A DNA stretch of 64,000 nucleotides from Chloroflexi bacterium AL-N1. Its GTDB lineage: Bacteria; Chloroflexota; Chloroflexia; Chloroflexales; Roseiflexaceae. This document shows, piece by piece, positions 8,826 to 17,345 of the stretch. The first letter of the stretch is position 1, and every line of letters starts with the position of its first letter. Position numbers and translations under genes: made by a program. The stretch spans positions 248,001 to 312,000 of the forward strand of contig WYDT01000006.1 of NCBI GenBank assembly GCA_013122435.1. The letters are read 5' to 3'. The notes below the pieces were generated by a model, which saw only the letters and a list, made by a program, of their open reading frames with translations, had not been told where the DNA came from and searched no databases.

Positions 8826-9758
8826 TTAGTTGTCACCCAGACCACCCAACGATTGCATCAGGCGGGGAATTGCTGGACCAAGAATAACCACAAACAATGA
8901 TGGGAAGATTAGAAATACCATAGGAAACAGCATTTTAATCGGCGCTTTCTGAGCCGCTTCTTCCGCACGCTGTCGACGACGAATACGCATCTGGTCGGCT
9001 TGCACGCGCAGGATTTTACTAATAGACACACCCAGTTGTTCTGCTTGAATAATAGCGGCAGTAAACGTTTGTACGTCCTCCACACCAGTGCGAGTGGCCA
9101 TATCCTTCAAAGCATCACGACGTGGTCGACCAAGGCGCGTATCTGTCAGCACCCGCTGAAATTCCTTGGATAAATCGTTATCAGCTTTTTCGGTCACACG
9201 CTGCATTGCTGCATCAAAAGCAAGACCGGCTTCCACACTGATCGTAAGCAGATCAAGGATATCAGGCAACTGCTTTGTGATATTATGTTTTCGCTTCTTG
9301 ATCTGTTGACCAAGCCAGATACTAGGTAAAAGATACCCGAGCACTGCCCCAATGGCAGTGAACAAGAGTGCGCGGAAAAAATCCGTAGAATTAAACGTCA
9401 CAAAACCAAAGATCAGGAAGAGTAGTACTGCTAAACCAATACGTACACCCACAAACATCGCTGGTGTGAGATTGCCTGGATTACCAGCCTGTTGCAGGTT
9501 AGTACGGATACGTTCAGTGCTTTGCTTTGGACCAAATTTTCCGAGCCGATTCAGAATAGTCTTGGTCAACGGAACAATGACGCGCTGACTAAAAGGTTGC
9601 TGTAATTCCAGCTCACTTAAGGTCATAGGACGCTCGGTGAATTGACTCAAACGATCACCAATGGTATCAGGTTGTGAGGTGCGGGCAAAACCAACAACCA
9701 TCAAAACGACGGCGCCTATTAACACGAGGAAAAGAATGATTGGTAATACTAAACTCAC
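8826..9758 (-). CDS. tadC: TadC-like type II secretion system F-domain protein
   Basis: Inner-membrane platform protein of the Tad/Flp pilus (310 residues). There is one N-terminal helix (about 5-25), two adjacent helices near 105-150, a cytoplasmic T2SSF domain with LPDILDLLTISVEAGLAFD and the GVSISKILRVQADQMRIRRR block, and a C-terminal helix with PMVFLIFPSLFVVILGP. These are the standard TadC features. The start is the GTG at 9758, one base after the tadB stop, with GAGG six bases upstream; the two genes are translationally coupled. Confidence 0.92.
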   Translation of the reverse strand: MSLVLPIILFLVLIGAVVLMVVGFARTSQPDTIGDRLSQFTERPMTLSELELQQPFSQRVIVPLTKTILNRLGKFGPKQSTERIRTNLQQAGNPGNLTPAMFVGVRIGLAVLLFLIFGFVTFNSTDFFRALLFTAIGAVLGYLLPSIWLGQQIKKRKHNITKQLPDILDLLTISVEAGLAFDAAMQRVTEKADNDLSKEFQRVLTDTRLGRPRRDALKDMATRTGVEDVQTFTAAIIQAEQLGVSISKILRVQADQMRIRRRQRAEEAAQKAPIKMLFPMVFLIFPSLFVVILGPAIPRLMQSLGGLGDN

Positions 9759-9759
9759 C

Positions 9760-10752
9760 TTACACCTCGATATCTACTATTTTCATAATCGCAAAGAAGC
9801 CGATTACAATCATAATAAGTGATGCTACGGGTAAACAACACCAGGCATCTGGTGGTAACCCAAACGTAAATATCGGCGACATATAATCAGGATTAATCAC
9901 CGTGATAAAAATAGCCAGCGCTATTGGTAGCCCAGTAATGACATACGCTGAAATACGCCCCTGAGCTGTCAGCACACGTATCTCACCCTTAATACGTACG
10001 CGTTCACGTATAGTGTGACCAATAGTATCAAGGATTTGAGCCAGATTACCACCGACCTCATGTTGAATATTTACTGCAGTAATGAGCAGATCAAGGTCTT
10101 CTGAAGGAACTCGTTTCATCAAATTATCGAGGGCTGCTTCAGTTGAAAGCCCCAAGCTTACTTCCTGTACCACACGGCGAAACTCACTCGACATTGGGGC
10201 AGGAGCCTCACGCGAGACGAGTTCCATCGATTGGAGAAAGCTGTATCCACTTCGCAGCGAGTTCGCAAGCAAATTAATGGTATCGCCTAATTGATCATTG
10301 AACGCCTTAACACGACGCTTTGCAGCAAAACTAACGTATATATCAGGTCCAAAAGATAACAGAACTCCACCAACCAATGCAGACAGAATTTGTGCTTCTA
10401 AGCTGGCGCGACCGATAAGAGCACCAATACCCGCACCAGCAATCGCACAGAGGATCTTAATACCTACATATTCTATAACTGTAAGCTTAAGATCTGCCTG
10501 AGAGAGTTTGCGAGCAATCTGACTCCCTTGTTTTCCCTTAGAAAAGGCCGCGTCGATCTTAGCCAAACCACCCGGCTGTTGATCATCACCTCGTGCTCTG
10601 CTACGCCCACCATATTGAGACAGACGATCCGTTACGTCTGGCCCGCCTGCGCTTCGTGCGAGGAAAGCAAATAACGAGAAAACAACAACAAAGGCAAGCC
10701 CAGCACCTACCAGCGGGACAAGATTTGGTGCAAGCTCAAACGGTAAGTTCAT
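9760..10752 (-). CDS. tadB: TadB-like type II secretion system F-domain protein
   Basis: Second platform protein of the Tad pilus, 330 residues, expected to pair with TadC and the TadA ATPase at the membrane. It has an N-terminal helix (about 10-30), a pair of helices near 95-140, the T2SSF domain with QLGDTINLLANSLRSGYSF and EVGGNLAQILDTIGHTIRER, and two closing helices. The ATG at 10752 is preferred because AAAGGA lies six bases upstream; the in-frame TTG two codons earlier abuts that site. It is coupled to tadC downstream and lies 91 bases after tadA. Confidence 0.92.
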   Translation of the reverse strand: MNLPFELAPNLVPLVGAGLAFVVVFSLFAFLARSAGGPDVTDRLSQYGGRSRARGDDQQPGGLAKIDAAFSKGKQGSQIARKLSQADLKLTVIEYVGIKILCAIAGAGIGALIGRASLEAQILSALVGGVLLSFGPDIYVSFAAKRRVKAFNDQLGDTINLLANSLRSGYSFLQSMELVSREAPAPMSSEFRRVVQEVSLGLSTEAALDNLMKRVPSEDLDLLITAVNIQHEVGGNLAQILDTIGHTIRERVRIKGEIRVLTAQGRISAYVITGLPIALAIFITVINPDYMSPIFTFGLPPDAWCCLPVASLIMIVIGFFAIMKIVDIEV

Positions 10753-10843
10753 CTGCAATCCTTTCCGGGTAGTAGCATCCGATTTGAGCTATGGAAGTAA
10801 GAGCTTTTGTATCCTTACCCATGACAAATCTTACACATATCGT

Positions 10844-12244
10844 TTAGAAAAATGAGCGCTCGCCAGCAAATCCAAAGATGTTTGGTGGCAAATAAATGCT
10901 TTGTTGTTCAAATAACTCAACAAACTTAGGACGTATACCTGTTGGTCGCAACTGGCCAACGATCTTGCCACGCTCATCCACACCCGTTTGTTCAAAGACA
11001 AACACATCCTGGAGAACCACGACATCACCTTCCATACCCTGGACTTCCGTGATGCTCGTAATCTTACGACTACCATCCTTGAGACGAGACTGTTGCACAA
11101 TAAGATTAACAGCAGATGCAATCTGTTCACGAATAGCACGGACAGGTAAATCCATACCTGCCATCAAAACCATCGTCTCAATACGTGCAATCGCATCACG
11201 TGCAGCATTGGCATGAAGTGTGGTCATCGAACCATCGTGACCAGTATTCATGGCCTGGAGCATTTCAAGAGCCTCACCACCACGACACTCACCAACAACA
11301 ATACGCTCTGGACGCATACGTAGGCAGTTAATAACCAGATCGCGAATCGTAATTTCGCCACGACCTTCCACGTTTGGTGGCCGTGACTCAAGTGTCACGA
11401 CATGTTCCTGGCGCAACTGCAGTTCAGCAGCATTCTCGACAGTAATAATACGTTCGTCTCCAGGAATAAAAGACGATAATGCATTGAGAGTTGTGGTCTT
11501 TCCAGAACCGGTACCACCTGAAACAACAATATTCAAACGTGCACGCACACACGCAGACAGAAATTCTGCCATCTCACGGGTCAACGTACCAAAACGAATC
11601 ATATCTTCGACCGTAATACCCTCTTTCTTAAACTTACGAATAGAGAGTACTGGTCCCACCAAAGAAATTGGCCGAATGACAGCATTCACACGACTACCAT
11701 CAGGAAGACGCGCATCAACCATCGGAGAAGACTCATCAATACGACGGCCAAGAGGAGCGACAATACGGTCAATAATACGCATAACATGCTCATCATTGTT
11801 GAAAAGCACATCCGCGAGTTCGAGCTGACCACGGCGCTCTATGTATGTCTGGCGAGGGCCATTAACCATAATCTCACTAATATCAGGATCATTGAGTAAA
11901 CTCTCGAGTGGACCATAGCCGAGAATATCTGCTGCAATACTCTCAAACATGCGTGCTCGCTCAGCACGACTAAGCACAATGCTTTCGCTATCGAGAATAG
12001 AATTAAAAATATCTTCTACTTGTTGACGCACACGAACAGCATTCGATAGATCAAGTTTTGGATCAAGCTCACTAATGAGCCGATCCTGCACACGCATGCG
12101 TAGATCAGTAAACGTCGAGTCTTCTTGACTTTGAGGCACAGCACCAAGTTTACTAGCTGGATCGGAGCGAGGCCGCGTGCTTGGCGGACCTTGTGTTTCA
12201 TGGGTGGCCGGGGATGTACCGCCGATACGTTTAAGTAGAGACAT
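10844..12244 (-). CDS. tadA: TadA/CpaF secretion ATPase
   Basis: Hexameric cytoplasmic ATPase that powers Tad pilus assembly (466 residues). Visible are the CpaF N-terminal domain with GYGPLESLLNDPDISEIMVN, the P-loop SGGTGSGKTTTLNAL with Walker lysine K249, the Asp box-like ITVENAAELQL, Walker B with MRPERIVVGECRGGEA, and a His-box GHDGSMTTLHAN. All catalytic motifs are intact. The ATG at 12244 is chosen because AGGAG lies eight bases upstream; the GTG two codons earlier is too close to it. It follows tadZ by 20 bases in one operon. Confidence 0.95.
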   Translation of the reverse strand: MSLLKRIGGTSPATHETQGPPSTRPRSDPASKLGAVPQSQEDSTFTDLRMRVQDRLISELDPKLDLSNAVRVRQQVEDIFNSILDSESIVLSRAERARMFESIAADILGYGPLESLLNDPDISEIMVNGPRQTYIERRGQLELADVLFNNDEHVMRIIDRIVAPLGRRIDESSPMVDARLPDGSRVNAVIRPISLVGPVLSIRKFKKEGITVEDMIRFGTLTREMAEFLSACVRARLNIVVSGGTGSGKTTTLNALSSFIPGDERIITVENAAELQLRQEHVVTLESRPPNVEGRGEITIRDLVINCLRMRPERIVVGECRGGEALEMLQAMNTGHDGSMTTLHANAARDAIARIETMVLMAGMDLPVRAIREQIASAVNLIVQQSRLKDGSRKITSITEVQGMEGDVVVLQDVFVFEQTGVDERGKIVGQLRPTGIRPKFVELFEQQSIYLPPNIFGFAGERSFF

Positions 12245-12264
12245 TGCCACAACTCCTAATTCGT

Positions 12265-13539
12265 TTAACGTTTTGCAATTAACCGCGAGAACAAGCCACC
12301 GCGATTCGCCTGTGCAGGTTCAGACGATGGCGAGTCCTTATCTTTTTTTGTAGATGCACCAGATTGATCATCACTCAATATAGCAGCCAGTTTTGCAATA
12401 TCTTTCGCCGTTTGATGGCCGCGCTTTTCTATTACCATTGGCAGCCCTTGATTAATCGCCAATGTCATCTCATGAGCCGCGTTTGCAATCTGATGGGTTA
12501 CTTTATGTCGAATAGTCTCTTCAACATTTTCAACACGAATACCCAACCGACTATCAGCCTTGTTCAGAACCAAAAGGATCTTTTCTTGAGAATACTCTAA
12601 TAGTTCTGCAACTTCAAGGAAAAGCTTAATATTCTTGATACATGTCATTTCAAGAGTCATAAGCACGGCAATTCGATCAGCCATATCCAATATGGCAAGA
12701 GCACGGTCCTGGAAAGAAGATGGTGTATCCACAACTACATAGTCAAACTCTTTCCGCATCATATCCAAAATCGCACGCAGATGGTCTGATGTGACCAATT
12801 CACCCATTTGTGGGTTCGGTGGTGCCAGCATTACTTTAACCTGTGTGGTATGGGTAGCGAGTACGTCATAGAGTAAATCTCGATCCAATTCTGCTATGCG
12901 ATTGGCAAGATCTGCAACTGTTTTGTTGGATACCATATTCATGATTACACCAAGATCACCCAAAATCAGATTACCATCAACTAATGCCACCTTTTTGTTT
13001 GTTTGTTGACGCAGCGTCACTGCCAGGTTTGCCGCAATAGAAGATGTTCCAACACCACCCTTGGGACTGAATACAGCAATAATTTGGCCATGATCTGGAC
13101 CGCCACCATCACCACCTGTTTCAGTCGTGCTGGCTGCAACTGCAACACGTTGTGTAGTGCGTAATCGATAAACGTGACGTATGGCGTTGTAGAGGTCTTC
13201 AGCACTGATTGGTTTAATGAGAAACTCACGAGCACCGGCAAGCATGGAACGTCGCAAATAGTCTTGTTCGCCCTGAACACTCATCATAATGACTTGTGTT
13301 GTTGGAACTTGACTAATCATCGCCTCAGTCGCCGCAATGCCATCCATATCAGGCATATTGATATCCATTAAGACAACATCTGGCTGATACTGCTTTGACA
13401 ATGCCACAGCTTCACGACCGGTACTGGCTTTCGCAACAACCTCTATGTCTTTCTCGAAGAAGAGCAACTTCTCCAAATTGTCACGTGTCTCAGCAATATC
13501 ATCAACGATCAAGACACGAATCTTTCCCTGTTCAGCCAT
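12265..13539 (-). CDS. tadZ: TadZ/CpaE-like protein: receiver domain plus MinD/ParA-type ATPase
   Basis: Localisation factor of the Tad pilus (424 residues). Residues 6-125 form a response-regulator receiver with a complete active site: D13, D14, phospho-acceptor D59 in VLMDINMPDMDG, S87 and K109 in FLIKP. Residues about 155-385 form a MinD/ParA-like ATPase with a deviant P-loop FSPKGGVGTSSIAANLA and the DTPSSFQDRALAIL switch. The tail is basic and disordered. In most characterised CpaE/TadZ proteins the receiver is degenerate, so an intact one is notable. AGGAG lies seven bases before the ATG. Partner kinase is not in the window. Confidence 0.93.
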   Translation of the reverse strand: MAEQGKIRVLIVDDIAETRDNLEKLLFFEKDIEVVAKASTGREAVALSKQYQPDVVLMDINMPDMDGIAATEAMISQVPTTQVIMMSVQGEQDYLRRSMLAGAREFLIKPISAEDLYNAIRHVYRLRTTQRVAVAASTTETGGDGGGPDHGQIIAVFSPKGGVGTSSIAANLAVTLRQQTNKKVALVDGNLILGDLGVIMNMVSNKTVADLANRIAELDRDLLYDVLATHTTQVKVMLAPPNPQMGELVTSDHLRAILDMMRKEFDYVVVDTPSSFQDRALAILDMADRIAVLMTLEMTCIKNIKLFLEVAELLEYSQEKILLVLNKADSRLGIRVENVEETIRHKVTHQIANAAHEMTLAINQGLPMVIEKRGHQTAKDIAKLAAILSDDQSGASTKKDKDSPSSEPAQANRGGLFSRLIAKR

Positions 13540-13560
13540 TGTAAGTCTCCTCGTGAGTCA

Positions 13561-14583
13561 CTACGGTGTCGGCGTTTCCGCTGCTTCTAACGTTGGTATG
13601 GGTGTAATCTGATCCTCCGTCACCGAAGCAGGAGGAATTGGGAAGGGAATGGGTAATCCAAAATCACTCACAAGCAAGTCAAGTGTAGCGCCAATGGTCT
13701 CTTCCTCCGCTGTGTCACCACGACCACGGAGCACAAGTGTTACATTGAAGCCCTCTTCCTGCGAGAACTTGATAACCTCTATCTGTTGATCTGTAGCCGC
13801 CAGTATCAAAATCCAATTCCCTGCACGAAGATTAACTTCAGCAGTGGTATTTTGTGTAGCTCCACCTCCGCCACCTGTATCCTCAAGAGGTTGACCATCA
13901 GGCCCGACAGCTGGCGCTTCTTCCACCGGGGCTTGCTCAGCAGTTGGGGTTCCCTCCTCTGGCGGGGCAGGTCGTATGATATCAATGACTTGGAGGTTTT
14001 GCACAAGAGTTTTCGTCGATTGATTGACAACTTCCTGCTCTCGAATGAGTAATTGACCTTCCTCATCAAAACCAGGTCGTAATAAAACCTGTTGGATATC
14101 AAAAGAAGCAACTACATCGACAAAATCACCAGGGGTAATTTGATCGGCAACACCAGTAAGATTATTGGCCTGAAACGGGTAGGCTTTAGGCTGCGGCTGG
14201 CCTTCCTGAGCCGGTGGGATCTGCAACGACAAACCTGCTTCCGTAACATCGTTATCGAGAATAGCCTCGGTCGCAGGAATTTCAATGAGTGTTACCCGAT
14301 TGCGAAGTTCTTCAAAACTTGTAAAATATTGATCCGCATTCGCATTATAATCTGGCTCTGGTATTTCGCTGAAATCAAGCAATGTTTCTGTATCGGTCAA
14401 TACAGTATTACTTGGAATGTCGATCCGTGCGACAACAATTTGTCGTACCGGTACATCTGTGGGGACACCTACTTCGCCATCAGTAGGGCCAGTTGGCGTC
14501 TGTAGTAAGAACCATAAAAAAATAGCAGCAGCCAGAGCAACGATAACACCTAGAAAAATGAAGAGTCTTCCTCCGCGCCTCAT
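13561..14583 (-). CDS. cpaB: CpaB/RcpC-like Flp pilus assembly protein (SAF domain)
   Basis: Membrane-anchored periplasm-facing pilus assembly protein, 340 residues. The N-terminus has a basic start (MRRGGRL) and one helix at about 7-27. A SAF domain follows, with VVARIDIPSNTVLTDTETLL and later QANNLTGVADQITPGDFVDV, then a proline/glutamate-rich low-complexity insert near 210-245 and a closing NWILILAATDQQIEVIKFSQEEG block. The tail is threonine/proline-rich. It is the first gene of the machine half of the locus, 21 bases upstream of tadZ. It lies after the kelch gene with a 173-base gap. Confidence 0.88.
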   Translation of the reverse strand: MRRGGRLFIFLGVIVALAAAIFLWFLLQTPTGPTDGEVGVPTDVPVRQIVVARIDIPSNTVLTDTETLLDFSEIPEPDYNANADQYFTSFEELRNRVTLIEIPATEAILDNDVTEAGLSLQIPPAQEGQPQPKAYPFQANNLTGVADQITPGDFVDVVASFDIQQVLLRPGFDEEGQLLIREQEVVNQSTKTLVQNLQVIDIIRPAPPEEGTPTAEQAPVEEAPAVGPDGQPLEDTGGGGGATQNTTAEVNLRAGNWILILAATDQQIEVIKFSQEEGFNVTLVLRGRGDTAEEETIGATLDLLVSDFGLPIPFPIPPASVTEDQITPIPTLEAAETPTP

Positions 14584-14756
14584 GTGGATTCAACCTTTCT
14601 ATACAGCACGTGATGGGGTCGTGAGGTGACCACGCGCCTCATTATAGCACAGGCTGACAAGGCTTTGACAACAATATGCGGGAAAGGGAAGCCGATTATA
14701 CCGACTCCCCCTATCAACTCACGACATAACACAACAAATGAGTCCTTCGTACAGCA

Positions 14757-17228
14757 TTACCTCCCAACTATAGGAAGATAAAGATCAGGATTACCGATAG
14801 CAGGTGGACAGTTTTCCGTACAGTTGGGGTCCTGCGGCGGTAGGGTCACCTGCACCTGGCTAACATTATTTGCTTCTGCACCCTCTGCACTTTCGTTGAC
14901 ACAACCAACCTCGGTACACCCAAAGGAGTCAACTCCCACGATAACGGTGTACGTCCCTGCAATAGGGAACAACTCTATTAGTGGCGCTGGTGTACACGAA
15001 GTCGGTTCCCCTGATGATAAACACCATGTATAGTTAGTGAGCGAGAGACTGGCACCTACCCCCATCAGACTTTTATTCACACGTGTATATGCTTTGCTTG
15101 ATGGACCACTGGGGAAACGATCAATTGGCAACTGTGGTGTTTGCGGTGTTTCGCCTGGTCCAAAGATAAACATATCAACAAAGAACTGTCCTGGCCCTTC
15201 AGCATCAGCCGCCAGCGTTGGCTCGTCTGCCGGACCAGCGTATTCGTTCTGAATGGTGATATCCATACCAGTAAACTGATTACGGCTGTTCGTGAGACCT
15301 TCAAGCCTTATTACCTTGAGATCAGGGCTGCCAGGGATAAAAATCTTGATGCTTACATTGAGCAGCGATGGTGTAGCTTCAGTACTGCCAGTGGTTAAAC
15401 GCGCACGATACTGGAAACAGCGTGCATCGGCAGTTAAATCACCAACCGTATTTTGGCCATCCACTGAATTAAGCGCATCACCTGGCGAACCATCAAGCAC
15501 TTGCCAATCAGCATCACTCCAGCCTGGATTATCGCAGGTGTTGGCACTTGAAACACGGTAATCTAAGCGAATATCCATATTCGCTGCACGATCAATCTCC
15601 GTGGCCCAGTTTATCTCCTGAATTTCTGCTTGTTGAAAATTAATATCAAATGGTTCAGAATAGAACCATCCGGTTGGGGCATAGCCACTATTTTCCAAAT
15701 CTTCATCACCATTGACTCGACTGTAGATAACGCCATCTGATCCTTGATCGTCCTCTGGGATACCATCACCAGTATCACCCTGGCCACCCAGAACATAGAC
15801 AAAGCCAGTTTCGGGGACCTCTAGGTTGTCTGTGGTCGCTTTGACAAAAACCGATGCGTGCTCCGTACGTGGTGCAGGTAACGCATCATTGCCAAGGAAA
15901 TTAGCATCACCAAAACTTGGCAGCGCTAAATCGTCTTCAACATAACTCGTTAAGACAGATCGATCTGGTTCGTCGCTATTACTTGGCTGTCCACCAGTAA
16001 CATAAATATTCCCATTAGCAGTTACACTTGCATGACCGATCCGTGCTTCCGGTAACGTATAGGTTTCACCACTCCAGCTAAGTCTACCATCACCTTGAAC
16101 AGCCGCACGATAGACGGTGCTGCTACGAACAGCCGGTGTGTCGCCATCGACAATATTTCCTGTTTGCCCTCCCATGTAGTAGAGGCCAATACCACTCACA
16201 ACGAAACGATCAATAATAGTCGCTCCATCCCAAATACCAACATCATTGGGAGTGGGAACGGAGACATTCTCACCATCTAACAAATCCCAACCCACTGTAC
16301 TTGGGTTACTGGGTTTGAACAAATTACCGTTGGCACCAACCCGTGCATAGAACACTTTATTTGAGCCTTCATCTACACTTCTTCTTTGAAGGCCAGAACC
16401 CTGATAATAACGTTGGAGACCACCAATGAGATAAACATAGTTTACTCCTCCAACACTCATACTAACGGCTGTAGCGTCCTGCATCCCAAGTTGAGAGAAA
16501 CATTCTGTTCTACCTGTTTCTGGTCCAACACAACCATCAACCGGGCTGGGAATAGGCGGACCCTCTTGCCATCCGCTAATTCTCCCATTGGCTCCCACAG
16601 TCGCAATACGGACACTATAACTGGAAACATCAAAGGTACCGAAAGATACATTGCCACCAATGGCGTAAATATAGTCATTACCACTGGCGTTATCGACTGC
16701 TGTCACTGCAGGAGAATTAACCGGACCAATTGGAGCATTGAAACCAGTTACATAGGAAGCCTGAGCAGCAGGTAAAGCAGGTTCTGCTTCCCACTCGGTC
16801 AGCAATGTGCCATTATCAAGTGATACACCAACCGACCATACTTCATCAACGTCTGTAGAACTGGCTTGATCGAGTGGTGTTACCCCTCCAACAAGGTAGA
16901 TTCGATTACCAATAGTAGCAGCCCCCATCTGCGCTAAACGCTTAGGTAATCGGAATGATGAGTCACGCCATTCTTCCAGCAATCCGATAGGACCAAGTTG
17001 CACAGCCCCTTCTTGATCTTCAAGTTTTGCTGATGGGACACTTTTTTGAAGGAGCGAGAGTGAGGAACGCTGAAAGGCACCGCGTGCAAAATCGGGAACT
17101 GTATTATCAAGCGGACTCTGGATCAAAGCAGCCTGGACTGATGAAGATAGCAAACTCACAAGCAATAAACTAATTATCAAAAACAGGAGGCTGCGAATAG
17201 AACGTGGCAATAGAGATGCCTTACTCAT
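14757..17228 (-). CDS. Secreted kelch-repeat protein with C-terminal LP-x-x-R tail (copy A)
   Basis: Secreted protein of 823 residues encoded with the Tad genes. Residues 1-33 form a signal peptide ending SSSVQA. Six kelch-type hydrophobic-GG strands follow at about 114 (IYLVGGV), 191 (YIYAIGGN), 268 (YVYLIGGL), 351 (LYYMGGQ), 411 (IYVTGGQ) and 478 (VYVLGGQGD), which suggests a six-bladed propeller. The rest looks like beta-sandwich domains. The last residues are NPDLYLPIVGR. The start at 17228 follows AGGAGG by nine bases. It is last in the tadE1-tadE2-tadG-kelch order and about 80 percent identical by eye over the first 120 mature residues to copy B. A surface adhesin role is inference. Confidence 0.85.
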   Translation of the reverse strand: MSKASLLPRSIRSLLFLIISLLLVSLLSSSVQAALIQSPLDNTVPDFARGAFQRSSLSLLQKSVPSAKLEDQEGAVQLGPIGLLEEWRDSSFRLPKRLAQMGAATIGNRIYLVGGVTPLDQASSTDVDEVWSVGVSLDNGTLLTEWEAEPALPAAQASYVTGFNAPIGPVNSPAVTAVDNASGNDYIYAIGGNVSFGTFDVSSYSVRIATVGANGRISGWQEGPPIPSPVDGCVGPETGRTECFSQLGMQDATAVSMSVGGVNYVYLIGGLQRYYQGSGLQRRSVDEGSNKVFYARVGANGNLFKPSNPSTVGWDLLDGENVSVPTPNDVGIWDGATIIDRFVVSGIGLYYMGGQTGNIVDGDTPAVRSSTVYRAAVQGDGRLSWSGETYTLPEARIGHASVTANGNIYVTGGQPSNSDEPDRSVLTSYVEDDLALPSFGDANFLGNDALPAPRTEHASVFVKATTDNLEVPETGFVYVLGGQGDTGDGIPEDDQGSDGVIYSRVNGDEDLENSGYAPTGWFYSEPFDINFQQAEIQEINWATEIDRAANMDIRLDYRVSSANTCDNPGWSDADWQVLDGSPGDALNSVDGQNTVGDLTADARCFQYRARLTTGSTEATPSLLNVSIKIFIPGSPDLKVIRLEGLTNSRNQFTGMDITIQNEYAGPADEPTLAADAEGPGQFFVDMFIFGPGETPQTPQLPIDRFPSGPSSKAYTRVNKSLMGVGASLSLTNYTWCLSSGEPTSCTPAPLIELFPIAGTYTVIVGVDSFGCTEVGCVNESAEGAEANNVSQVQVTLPPQDPNCTENCPPAIGNPDLYLPIVGR

Positions 17229-17345
17229 GGAAGGAACCCTCCTCACAAAATTCACGAACAGAGGTGCATCGGGTCGGAGTTTATACTAACCCACGACCCG
17301 ATTATTGATATCAAGAGCTATATTTGTTTACTTTATGCATTAAGG

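Noticed and set aside
14681-14710. Imperfect palindrome after kelch copy A as a terminator
   Set aside because: The stem has two internal mismatches and no T-run on the minus strand; support is too weak to list.
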